Below, piece after piece: positions 1 to 6,638 of a DNA stretch of 10,687 nt; within the stretch, counting starts at the first letter, position 1, and every line of letters begins with the position of its first letter. Made by a program: the position numbers and the translations under genes. The notes beneath the pieces are model-generated. The model made no database searches. It saw only the letters and a program-made list of their open reading frames with translations, and was not told the DNA's origin. Source of the DNA: CAYXSX01 sp964493095 (lineage in GTDB: Bacteria > Pseudomonadota > Alphaproteobacteria > Micavibrionales > Micavibrionaceae); assembly GCA_964493095.1 (NCBI GenBank), contig CAZBNG010000078.1:1-10687 (forward strand), read 5' to 3'.

Positions 1-1228
1 GGCGTTCCGGCAGGACCATATGGACAGGCTTGAGCGTTGCGCTTTGTCCGAGATCGTCGGCAATGCTTAAGGTAATAATGACAGGCATTCCCGCCCATGT
101 GTGATTGGCAAGATCGTAAACGGGACGCAATTCGTATGGCTGTGCGGGCGGAGAGAAAACAGAGCGTGTTTCGGTGACCTCCTTCCCGTCAGGATATTGT
201 TCGACCGAAGGATCGTGTGCGATGTGCATGGTTACGCTCTTTACGCCGTAGTCATCGAGAACGGAAAGTGTATAGCGCATTGAGGCATTGGGCAGGATTT
301 CAACATCGCCCTTGTTTTTAACCTGTGGCGGCATATCGCGAATGTAGTTAATATTCCAGGAGGCGAGCGGAAGGAAGCTTTGCGTCAGTTTCATAGACGA
401 TGTATCAGGTGCTGTTATTTCGGTTTCATATTGTCCCGTCTCAATTTTATTGAGTTTCCACTCCTTTTTCCCGGCTTTTAGTAAAGGAGCTCCCAGCCCG
501 CCATTTACATGGATTTTCAGCTTTGAGCCTTGTGCAACGGCAATTGGTTTATCATTATTCTTTCTCGGCGCGTCGTTAACGATTTCAACTTGCCTGCCTG
601 TATATTCCGGCGGCGTAATCCAAAGCGTAACGCGTTGCTCCCTTGTATTCTTTGATAGGTGAAACAAGGGAGAAAACCCTTCTTTCAGGCGCGTATCCCA
701 TGTAGGTCCAGCCATAAACAGGCCGCTGAGCAGGCACAAAACGGCAAGCAGCCGCAGGGCATAAGGGTCTTTTTCAGCCATAAAATGGTGCAGCCGTGGT
801 CTGCGGATTTTGGCAAGTACGTCAATGAAAAGAGCGCTACGCCTCGCCCATAATTCACGCGTGGATGGTTTTTCCGGATTGGCCAGTTTATCTTTCAGGC
901 CGGAAAGCGGGCGGTGCTGTAAATTATTGGCGCGCTCAAGGCGCCGCATCACGGCTTCTTCATCCGGCCATGACAGGTAAACCCGGTCGCGGATCAGGAA
1001 GAAAAGCAGCCCGGTGGCAAAGATGACGAGCGTAATAAGTCCTGCTGTGAAGCCAAGCGCCGCAGGCAGCGCCGTCAACCACAGCCCTAAAAAAAACACG
1101 CACCAGAAGACGCTGCGCCACAGCCACGCGCTCATTCCTTCAAAAACGATGGTGACGAAGGTAATTACTTTGGCGCGGTTAAAGCGTCTTAGGGCGGATG
1201 TTTGCTTTTTGTCTTTCGGGTCTAACAT
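1..1228 (-). CDS. DUF4175 / TIGR02302-type membrane protein, N-terminal 409 residues (3' end outside window)
   Basis: An open frame runs on the minus strand from an ATG at 1228 to the left edge with no stop, so the C-terminal part is missing. An AAAGG sequence lies 4 nt before the ATG. The translation has a basic N-terminus, hydrophobic segments at about residues 39-54, 60-80 and 157-174, and then a soluble, beta-rich region containing TLWITPPEYTG (about 201-211) and a later stretch with a DDYG motif. This layout matches the large alphaproteobacterial family annotated TIGR02302 or DUF4175, whose members are around 800 residues with an extracytoplasmic domain after the membrane segments. Its biochemical role is not known to me. 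It follows lysA by 26 nt on the same strand, a conserved neighbourhood in alphaproteobacteria, so co-transcription is likely. Family assignment is from recalled sequence pattern, not a search. Confidence 0.82.
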   Translation of the reverse strand, partial: MLDPKDKKQTSALRRFNRAKVITFVTIVFEGMSAWLWRSVFWCVFFLGLWLTALPAALGFTAGLITLVIFATGLLFFLIRDRVYLSWPDEEAVMRRLERANNLQHRPLSGLKDKLANPEKPSTRELWARRSALFIDVLAKIRRPRLHHFMAEKDPYALRLLAVLCLLSGLFMAGPTWDTRLKEGFSPLFHLSKNTREQRVTLWITPPEYTGRQVEIVNDAPRKNNDKPIAVAQGSKLKIHVNGGLGAPLLKAGKKEWKLNKIETGQYETEITAPDTSSMKLTQSFLPLASWNINYIRDMPPQVKNKGDVEILPNASMRYTLSVLDDYGVKSVTMHIAHDPSVEQYPDGKEVTETRSVFSPPAQPYELRPVYDLANHTWAGMPVIITLSIADDLGQSATLKPVHMVLPER

Positions 1229-1254
1229 AAAGCCTTTAAGGGTGTGCTAATATT

Positions 1255-2523
1255 TTACAGCCAGTCAGGGATGGTTTCCTGATCTATTATAGACTGAATG
1301 CTCTGGCGCTTGCGAATGATTTCAAACTTGTCTCCATCCACAAGCACTTCAGGCAAAAGCGGACGGGTATTGTAATTTGATGCCATAGCCGAACCGTAAG
1401 CACCGGTCGTTTCTATGATCGCCAGATCGCCGGTTTTCATTTCCGGCAGGGCGCGTCCCGTGGTGAACGTGTCGCCACTTTCACAGATAGGGCCGACCAC
1501 ATCGTAGGTTTTGACGGGAGCGCCGGAGTTTTGAACCGGGCGAATGCCATGATAGGCCTCGTAAAGCGTTGGGCGGATCAGGTCGTTCATGGCGCAATCC
1601 AGCACAAGGAAATCCTGGTCCTGTGTTTCCTTGACGTATAGAACCTGCGTCAGCAGCACGCCTGAATTGCCGACGAGATAGCGGCCCGGTTCCATCTGGA
1701 CTTCGGTATCCAGCGGCACGATAATTTCATTGACCCAGCGTGCATATTCATCAAGATCGAGCAGTTTTTCATCATGATAAACGATAGGAAAGCCGCCGCC
1801 GATATCAAGGCGTGAAACTGTGTGGCCTTGTTGACGCAGAGTCTCGACCATTGCGGCCAGTTTTTCAAAGGCGGGTTTGAACGCTTCCACCTGCGAAACC
1901 TGGGAACCGATATGTACGGACAACCCGATAGGTTCAAGATGGGGCAGGGCATCGGCCCGCTTGTATGCCTCCATGATGGTCGGTGCACTCATGCCGAACT
2001 TGTCGCGTTTGCGTCCGGTCGAGATTTTATGATGACCGCCGCCGCTAACATTTGGATTTAGACGGAAAAGAACACGGGCGGTTTTACCGTTTTCCCCGGC
2101 GATGTCGTTAAGCTGCTCCAGCTCGGTGAAGGACTCGATATTGAACTGTGCGATATTGGCGTCAAGACAGGCGCGGATTTCCTCCGGTGTTTTGCCGAAG
2201 CTGGTGGATATGATCTGTTCGCCGCTGAATCCGGCGGCCAGCCCCTTTGCCAGTTCGCCTTCCGAAACGATCTCAAGTCCCGTGCCAAGATTTTTTAAAA
2301 GGCGCAGGATGGCAATGTTCGTGTTGGCCTTGCAGGCATAGCATAACAGCGGCTGGCGGTTGGCGGGGATCGCTTTTTCCAGTGCGGTTTTCAGCCGGTT
2401 GTATTGTGCCCGGATGACGCTGGCGCTGTAGATATAGGCAGGCGTCCCCACTTGCTGTGAGAGGCGGGGCAAGGGAATATTATCAACATGCAGTACGCCG
2501 TTTTTTTCATGAAAACCGCTCAT
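1255..2523 (-). CDS. lysA: Diaminopimelate decarboxylase
   Basis: LysA is a cytoplasmic PLP enzyme that decarboxylates meso-diaminopimelate to L-lysine, the last step of the pathway. The 422-residue protein has the expected fold-type III alanine-racemase-like barrel followed by a beta domain. Visible motifs are YACKANTN with the PLP lysine K65, SVHIGSQ, the GGGFPI phosphate-binding loop, EPGRYLV, the substrate-binding CESGDTF, and GAYGSAMASNYN near the C-terminus. CESGD separates it from ornithine decarboxylase relatives. I chose ATG 2523 because AAGGA lies 10 nt upstream. A TTG at 2550 would add nine lysine-rich residues and would overlap the stop of the upstream lipoprotein gene. The gene lies 23 nt behind the lipoprotein gene and 26 nt before the DUF4175 gene, so the three look like an operon. 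Confidence 0.97.
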   Translation of the reverse strand: MSGFHEKNGVLHVDNIPLPRLSQQVGTPAYIYSASVIRAQYNRLKTALEKAIPANRQPLLCYACKANTNIAILRLLKNLGTGLEIVSEGELAKGLAAGFSGEQIISTSFGKTPEEIRACLDANIAQFNIESFTELEQLNDIAGENGKTARVLFRLNPNVSGGGHHKISTGRKRDKFGMSAPTIMEAYKRADALPHLEPIGLSVHIGSQVSQVEAFKPAFEKLAAMVETLRQQGHTVSRLDIGGGFPIVYHDEKLLDLDEYARWVNEIIVPLDTEVQMEPGRYLVGNSGVLLTQVLYVKETQDQDFLVLDCAMNDLIRPTLYEAYHGIRPVQNSGAPVKTYDVVGPICESGDTFTTGRALPEMKTGDLAIIETTGAYGSAMASNYNTRPLLPEVLVDGDKFEIIRKRQSIQSIIDQETIPDWL

Positions 2524-2546
2524 TCGTGTTTTTTCCTTTTTAATTT

Positions 2547-2729
2547 TCAAATACTGTGAGCGGGACCGCCATAGGGGGGCGGATCAATCGTTACATCCGG
2601 GTAGTGATGCGGAAAGCCCGTGTTTTCTTTGCCTTCGGGTGGCTCAACGCTGCCCGGCTTCACGCCGCATGCGCTCAGGACCAAGGTAACCGCAAGGCAT
2701 AGCGCGCATATTTTAAATGTGTTGTACAT
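2547..2729 (-). CDS. Small LptM-like lipoprotein
   Basis: A 60-residue protein begins at ATG 2729, with AGGA 7 nt upstream. It has a lipoprotein signal peptide: positive residue K6, hydrophobic stretch 8-19 and lipobox LSAC with the lipidated cysteine at C21. Mature protein would be only 40 residues, starting CGVKPG and rich in proline and glycine. The CG-x-K-x-G start resembles the short LptM/YifL (formerly LppL) lipoproteins that sit before lysA or dapF in many Proteobacteria; E. coli LptM assists maturation of the LptD/LptE lipopolysaccharide translocon. Whether this one does the same is inference, since the family is defined by few residues. An upstream in-frame ATG at 2759 lacks a ribosome-binding site and would lengthen the signal peptide. 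It directly precedes lysA. Confidence 0.75.
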   Translation of the reverse strand: MYNTFKICALCLAVTLVLSACGVKPGSVEPPEGKENTGFPHHYPDVTIDPPPYGGPAHSI

Positions 2730-2807
2730 CTTCCTGTCCTGTTGTTTTATCTTAATCATATCTATAATGAACACAATCAAAAGAAAACCCGAAAGTGTTG
2801 TAAGCTC
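2730..2807. promoter_or_regulatory. Divergent intergenic region with candidate plus-strand promoter
   Basis: These 78 bases separate the divergent lipoprotein and thioredoxin genes and must hold promoters for both. On the plus strand a perfect TATAAT lies at 2763-2768. The best -35-like hexamer, TTGTTT at 2742-2747, is only 15 nt upstream, so the pair is imperfect. Transcription from it would leave a leader of about 30 nt before ATG 2808. No clear minus-strand promoter stands out. The region is AT-rich. Confidence 0.35.
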
Positions 2808-3413
2808 ATGCCCCTGATACCCAATACCAAATTCCTGACAGTTTTTCTCATAATCGGCATAGGAATGGTGCTGTTGGCCGGAAAGCTGGTGCACATGTCG
2901 ATTGAACACAGGCATTTTAGCCAAGCAGAGCGCATTGCGCTTATGAATTTTTCCCGGGTTAAAAGTTTTGCGAAACATAAATCGTTGCCATCCGTTCGGT
3001 TTGCCGGGCCATCGGGGGAGGAAATGGCGCTGGCGGATTTGCACGGCAGGGTCGTTGTTCTTAACCTCTGGGCAACCTGGTGCCGTCCGTGTATAGAGGA
3101 ACTGCCCAGCTTGCAACGCCTGGATCTAATGATGCGCAGTAAAGGCGTGGCGGTTGTCGCGGTATCGGTGGACGCTGTGAAGGAACTGGAAAAGGTTGAA
3201 ACGTTTCTGAACGATCATGAAATAGGGGATGTCGCGCGTTATCACGACATTCATGGAAATCTTCAAAACACATTGAAAACCAGCGCCCTGCCTTCGACTT
3301 ATATTCTTGATGCAAACGGGCGTATTATGTATGAAATTGCGGGTAAGGGAGAGTGGGACGATCCGCAGATTGTCAACTTTCTCTTAAAGCTTGGCCAAAA
3401 ATATGTAGATTAA
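2808..3413 (+). CDS. tlpA: TlpA-type membrane-anchored thioredoxin / thiol-disulfide oxidoreductase
   Basis: This 201-residue protein has an uncleaved-looking N-terminal anchor (about residues 8-25) followed by a periplasmic thioredoxin fold. The active site is WATWCRPC, with cysteines C92 and C95, and the cis-proline is P162 in SALPSTYILD. Proteins of the TlpA/ResA group keep periplasmic cysteines reduced, for example in copper-centre assembly of cytochrome oxidase or in cytochrome c maturation; which applies here cannot be told. I chose ATG 2808 because it places the membrane anchor right at the N-terminus. A TTG at 2742 would add 22 mostly polar residues, and neither start has a strong Shine-Dalgarno. 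In many alphaproteobacteria this gene is divergent from argH-lipoprotein-lysA; here argH is absent. Its TAA shares the palindrome TTAA with the stop of etfA. The symbol is a family-level name. Confidence 0.88.
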   Translation: MPLIPNTKFLTVFLIIGIGMVLLAGKLVHMSIEHRHFSQAERIALMNFSRVKSFAKHKSLPSVRFAGPSGEEMALADLHGRVVVLNLWATWCRPCIEELPSLQRLDLMMRSKGVAVVAVSVDAVKELEKVETFLNDHEIGDVARYHDIHGNLQNTLKTSALPSTYILDANGRIMYEIAGKGEWDDPQIVNFLLKLGQKYVD

Positions 3414-4339
3414 AGTTTCTTTTCTATCTCCGGCACTGCCTCAAACAGGTCGGCGACCAGGCCATAATCGGCAACGGAGAAGATCGGTGCTTCCTCATCC
3501 TTGTTAATCGCGACGATGACTTTTGAATCCTTCATGCCTGCGAGATGCTGGATGGCGCCGGATATTCCGATCGCCATGTAAAGATCGGGGGCAACAACCT
3601 TGCCGGTCTGGCCCACCTGATAGTCATTAGGCACATAACCCGCATCGACAGCGGCACGGGAAGCGCCCACGGCGGCGCCTAGCTTGTCGGCGAGTTTCTC
3701 GATAATCGCAAAATTTTCGGCCGAACCAACGCCGCGCCCGCCCGAGACGACGATTTTTGCCGCGGTAAGTTCCGGCCGTTCGGATTTTGAAAGTTCGGCG
3801 CTCACAAAGCTCGATAGCCCCTGATCACCTTTAGCGCTCACAGCGTCCGTTCCTGCACTGCCACCGGTTTCGGGGGCGGCATCAAAAGCCGTTGTGCGCA
3901 CGGTAATGATTTTCCTGGCATCGCCGGATTGTACTGTTGCCACCGCATTCCCGGCATACACCGGTCGCTCGAATGTGTCGGCGTCGATAACCGCCGTAAT
4001 GCCGGAGATTTGCTGGGTGTCAAGCAGCGCGGCCGCGCGCGGGGCAATGTTTTTACCAAAAGTCGTATCGGGCAGAAGGATGTGGGAATAGCTTTCCGCC
4101 AGATCAACAATAACCGGCGCGTAATTCTCTGCGATCGGGTGGGCAAATTCCGGTCCTTCGCATACAAGAACTTTGCTTGCGCCGGAAATTTGCGCTGCGG
4201 CTGCCTTTACACCGTCACAATTATTTCCCGCGACCAGAAGGTGTACATCGCCGTCTATTTTTAGCGCGGCGGTAACGGTGTTTAGCGTGGCGCTTTTAAT
4301 GTCTGAATTGTCGTGTTCGGCTATAACGAGGACGCTCAT
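3410..4339 (-). CDS. etfA: Electron transfer flavoprotein alpha subunit
   Basis: EtfA is the FAD-binding subunit of the ETF heterodimer, which takes electrons from acyl-CoA and related dehydrogenases and passes them to ETF:ubiquinone oxidoreductase. Length (309 residues) is typical of bacterial and mitochondrial forms. The C-terminal FAD domain shows SGGRGVGS (199-206), QVGQTGKVV (241-249), GISGAIQH (258-265) and the following AGMKDSKVIVAINKD, which is the ETF-alpha family signature. The N-terminal domain (about 1-185) is the Rossmann-like half shared with EtfB. ATG 4339 has AAGGTG 8 nt upstream, inside the end of etfB, and only 2 nt separate the two genes, so translation is probably coupled. 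The gene ends tail to tail with the thioredoxin gene, with overlapping stop codons. No terminator hairpin is visible after it. Confidence 0.98.
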   Translation of the reverse strand: MSVLVIAEHDNSDIKSATLNTVTAALKIDGDVHLLVAGNNCDGVKAAAAQISGASKVLVCEGPEFAHPIAENYAPVIVDLAESYSHILLPDTTFGKNIAPRAAALLDTQQISGITAVIDADTFERPVYAGNAVATVQSGDARKIITVRTTAFDAAPETGGSAGTDAVSAKGDQGLSSFVSAELSKSERPELTAAKIVVSGGRGVGSAENFAIIEKLADKLGAAVGASRAAVDAGYVPNDYQVGQTGKVVAPDLYMAIGISGAIQHLAGMKDSKVIVAINKDEEAPIFSVADYGLVADLFEAVPEIEKKL

Positions 4340-4341
4340 TC

Positions 4342-5106
4342 TTATATCACCTTCGCTTCGTTTTTCAGTTTATCAATCAGCGCTTCGACGCTATCCACCT
4401 TAATGCCGCCTTTGCGTACCGGGGGCTCTGTCACTTTGAGGATTTGCAGGCGCGGCGTGAAATCAACGCTCAGATCGCCGGGGGTAAGCACTTCCAGATC
4501 CTTTTTCTTGGCTTTCATGATATCGGGCAGTTTGGCATAGCGGGGTTCGTTCAGGCGCAGGTCGGTGGTGATGATCGCGGGCAGCTTGACCGAGAGCGTT
4601 TCCAGTCCGCCGTCGATTTCGCGGGTAACCTTTGCGCTGCCGCTTTCCAGTTCTACTTTCGATGCAAATGTTCCCTGCGCCCAGCCCAGAAGCGCGGCCA
4701 GCATCTGCCCGGTCTGGTTGGAGTCATCATCGATTGATTGCTTGCCCATGATGACAAGATCGGGGTTTTCCTTCTCCACGATGGCCTTTAAGGTCTTTGC
4801 TACCGCCAGCGGTTCCACGCCGCCAAGGTCTGTCGGTTTGTCGGTCTGTACCAAAATAGCGCGGTCCGCCCCTACAGCCAGCGCCGTGCGCAGTTGTTCT
4901 TGCGCCTTTTCCGGGCCTATCGTTACGGTTACAATCTCCGTTATTTTTCCGGCTTCCTTCAGGCGCACGGCCTCCTCGATGGCGATTTCATCGAACGGGT
5001 TCATGGACATCTTGACGTTGGCAAGCTCCACACCGCTGTTATCCGCTTTAACGCGGATCTTCACGTTGTAATCAACAACCCGTTTGACGGGAACTAGTAC
5101 TTTCAT
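4342..5106 (-). CDS. etfB: Electron transfer flavoprotein beta subunit
   Basis: EtfB is the AMP-binding partner of EtfA and carries the loop that docks with client dehydrogenases. The 254-residue protein shows the family NPFDE motif (36-40), the AMP-binding stretch around DDDSNQTG (126-133) and the beta-subunit signature from about V160 to T181 (VTREIDGG, then LPAIIT). Residues 184-202 form the recognition loop, with LNEPRY and MKAKKK almost as in human ETFB. In mitochondria and some alphaproteobacteria, lysines just after this loop are trimethylated by an ETFB methyltransferase (METTL20 type); the target lysines (K198, K200-K202 region) are present here, but no such enzyme lies in the window. 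Start ATG 5106 has AGGAG with an 8-nt spacer. etfA follows after 2 nt. Confidence 0.98.
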   Translation of the reverse strand: MKVLVPVKRVVDYNVKIRVKADNSGVELANVKMSMNPFDEIAIEEAVRLKEAGKITEIVTVTIGPEKAQEQLRTALAVGADRAILVQTDKPTDLGGVEPLAVAKTLKAIVEKENPDLVIMGKQSIDDDSNQTGQMLAALLGWAQGTFASKVELESGSAKVTREIDGGLETLSVKLPAIITTDLRLNEPRYAKLPDIMKAKKKDLEVLTPGDLSVDFTPRLQILKVTEPPVRKGGIKVDSVEALIDKLKNEAKVI

Positions 5107-5114
5107 ATGGTGGT

Positions 5115-5132
5115 CTCCTAATGGATATTAGG
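5115..5132 (-). promoter_or_regulatory. etfB ribosome-binding site inside a short hairpin
   Basis: The etfB Shine-Dalgarno (AGGAG on the minus strand, 5115-5119) overlaps one arm of the inverted repeat CCTAAT-GGAT-ATTAGG (5117-5132). In the mRNA the AGG of the Shine-Dalgarno would pair in a 6-bp stem with a 4-nt loop. The stem is short and only one third G+C, so any effect on translation is speculative. Confidence 0.3.
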
Positions 5133-5141
5133 TATGATAGG

Positions 5142-5339
5142 TTAATTCTGTGCTGTAAAGTATGCCAGAGCAAGCATAAGCAGCGCAAGCCCCTGCAGAG
5201 CTACGCGCAACTGCATCAGCCTGTTGCCGTATTTTTTGTTAAATTCGCCGCCCTTCATCATGGAAAACAGCCCCAGCCCCAGCGCGCCCAGTACGGCGAG
5301 CATGGCAATCCCGGCAAGAATGAAGAAAACAGAGCTCAT
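5142..5339 (-). CDS. HIG1-domain twin-transmembrane protein
   Basis: A 65-residue protein with two hydrophobic helices (about 4-27 and 44-61) separated by a short positive loop, MMKGGEFNKKYGNR. The GLxxMxKGGEFN turn and RVALQ (R45-Q49, the Rx3Q part of the HIG1 motif) match the HIG_1_N family (hypoxia-induced protein conserved region), called twin transmembrane protein in many alphaproteobacterial annotations. Mitochondrial HIG1 proteins (Rcf1, HIGD1A/2A) assist assembly of cytochrome oxidase and supercomplexes; a like role in bacteria is inference. It lies 35 nt upstream of etfB on the same strand, a common arrangement in alphaproteobacteria. ATG 5339 has no clear Shine-Dalgarno, but the next in-frame methionine (M13) would destroy the first helix. 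Confidence 0.85.
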   Translation of the reverse strand: MSSVFFILAGIAMLAVLGALGLGLFSMMKGGEFNKKYGNRLMQLRVALQGLALLMLALAYFTAQN

Positions 5340-5450
5340 ATAGGTACGGTAAGGCTTCTCTCACTTTATTTCCAGCCTTAATTTCTAATCGCTTGCATTA
5401 TTCATAATGTTTGTGTACAGGTTTTCGTAAAACATAAATGGAGAAACTAT
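5340..5450. promoter_or_regulatory. Divergent intergenic region with two palindromes before the deaminase gene
   Basis: An AT-rich 111-base region lies between the divergent HIG1 and deaminase genes. It holds a perfect 6-bp-arm palindrome CATTAT-TC-ATAATG at 5396-5409 and a second inverted repeat GTTTT-CGT-AAAAC at 5421-5433. A CATAAT -10-like hexamer (5403-5408) lies within the first palindrome, so a protein bound there could block or control transcription of the deaminase gene. The deaminase ribosome-binding site GGAG sits 7 nt before ATG 5451. No convincing -35 partner is seen. Confidence 0.35.
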
Positions 5451-6590
5451 ATGGCGAATTTAGAAGCTCTGAAAAGGCATTTTGAGGAAGCCGGCTTTCC
5501 TATGAAGAGTGATGTTGAAGCCGCTATCCAGAGGCTTTTGCAGGAAACCGATGAGCATGCAAGGGAAAGCGTTCGGCAAAATATAGGCGGCCCGTTCGGG
5601 GCGCGTTTTATAATCATAACGCCTTTTGGGGTTTATCCCGTTGGCGATAATGTTGGTAACGCCGTTCTTTCTTCCGGTGTGGCGAGCAGACATGCCGAGC
5701 ACCAGAATTGGGAACTGAATCTTCCTGATTTGGAAGAAAAGCTCGGGCAACTAAAAGGCGTTCCCAAGATCCTTCTCGAATTATCCAGCGCAGAGAGCTG
5801 CATTAATTGCGATGCAAAACACCAGGCGGGTGTGGCACACCTTCGCCAGAAAGGGCTTCTTGAGCCCAATGATAAGGTGCTTGTTGTTTTCGGCGCGACT
5901 TACCGGCAAACGGCGGACGTCGCCGGTTTTAACGATCTTGTTTATTTGCTGGCTCTGCAACGCATCCTTAAATTTAACCGGCTGGATGCCGGTGAACATA
6001 ATGAAATAACGGAGAAGGACCTGCAAATATCAGAGGAGCTTGCAAGGCGTTTTAGCCATACAGAGCAGGATGTTGGCGATATTCCTCCAGAGGTAGCAGA
6101 AATATTCAGGCAGTCGGATAAAGCGGTTGCTGTTGTTGTTAAAGATGGAAAGGTATTCTCTGTCGGAAACGATGAACGTGATATTCATTTCAGCCGCACA
6201 CCCGAAGTCGTTGCGTTGCAGAACGCTTGTCTGCGTCAGCGCAACGAATTAGGTATTACAGAGTCTTGGGATCTGGGTGATGCGCAGGTTTATACTTCGA
6301 CCCCGGAAATCGGCCCGATGATGCTGGCGGAAGGATACTGGTCAAATGCTGTTAAATTTGTAACCGTGCGGCACCCAAGGCAACGGGAATGGACCACACG
6401 CGAATATCCAAATGCCACGAACACAGAGATGCTGCGTGTTATCGCTACCCGGCCTTATGGGGGAAGACCGGCTTCCCCAGCACATAATTCTACCACTGCG
6501 AATTTAGCGCAGATATTCTGGCGTGATAAACCGGATGCTGTGAATTATGATGGCGCGAAAGCAGGCGCAGACGCTACCCCGGCTTTTTAG
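5451..6590 (+). CDS. Tandem cytidine-deaminase-fold protein (one apparently active, one degenerate domain)
   Basis: I do not recognise this 379-residue protein as a named family, but its motifs point to the zinc-dependent deaminase superfamily. After a charged helical N-terminus (1-45), the first domain (about 50-175) has a beta pair (ARFIIITPFGVYPVG), then RHAEHQNW with H81 and E83, and 33 residues further SCINC with C117 and C120. This is the HxE...CxxC zinc and proton-shuttle pattern, with serine in place of the usual proline before the first cysteine. The second domain (about 222-330) aligns by eye with guanine/tRNA-type deaminases (VAVVVKDGKV, TPEVVALQNAC, VYTSTPEIGPMML, YWSNAVKFV), but the histidine and both cysteines are gone; only E252 of HxE remains. 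The last 45 residues look disordered. There is no signal peptide or export domain. The likely substrate (nucleoside, nucleotide or nucleic acid base) is unknown. A strong GGAG supports ATG 5451. The gene stands alone between conserved blocks. Confidence 0.75.
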   Translation: MANLEALKRHFEEAGFPMKSDVEAAIQRLLQETDEHARESVRQNIGGPFGARFIIITPFGVYPVGDNVGNAVLSSGVASRHAEHQNWELNLPDLEEKLGQLKGVPKILLELSSAESCINCDAKHQAGVAHLRQKGLLEPNDKVLVVFGATYRQTADVAGFNDLVYLLALQRILKFNRLDAGEHNEITEKDLQISEELARRFSHTEQDVGDIPPEVAEIFRQSDKAVAVVVKDGKVFSVGNDERDIHFSRTPEVVALQNACLRQRNELGITESWDLGDAQVYTSTPEIGPMMLAEGYWSNAVKFVTVRHPRQREWTTREYPNATNTEMLRVIATRPYGGRPASPAHNSTTANLAQIFWRDKPDAVNYDGAKAGADATPAF

Positions 6591-6591
6591 C

Positions 6592-6638
6592 GCAGATAAA
6601 ATTACTTTAAATTTTATTTGCATAATTTTTTTTTTTTT
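6592..6638 (+). terminator. AT-rich hairpin plus 13-T tract after the deaminase gene
   Basis: Two bases after the deaminase stop codon, bases 6592-6603 pair with 6610-6621 in a 12-bp stem with one G-U wobble and a 6-nt loop (ACTTTA). Four bases later a run of 13 T residues occupies 6626-6638. The geometry is that of an intrinsic terminator on the plus strand, although the stem has few G-C pairs, which makes it weaker than usual. It would end the deaminase transcript or attenuate reading into the small downstream gene. Confidence 0.5.

Noticed and set aside
1014..1250. Plus-strand frames at 450-662, 659-853 and 1014-1250.
   Set aside because: The minus strand is continuously open from 1228 to 1 with a coherent membrane-protein translation, so these are shadow frames.
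2524..2550. TTG 2550 as the lysA start.
   Set aside because: It overlaps the lipoprotein stop, adds a lysine-rich stretch not typical of LysA, and ATG 2523 has an AAGGA upstream.
2547..3116. A 189-residue minus-strand frame extending the lipoprotein gene upstream.
   Set aside because: The extension runs antisense through the thioredoxin gene, and the lipoprotein signal peptide begins cleanly at ATG 2729 with its own ribosome-binding site.
4565..5071. A 168-residue plus-strand frame.
   Set aside because: It is antisense to etfB, is rich in serine and low-complexity sequence typical of shadow frames, and has no ribosome-binding site or domain.
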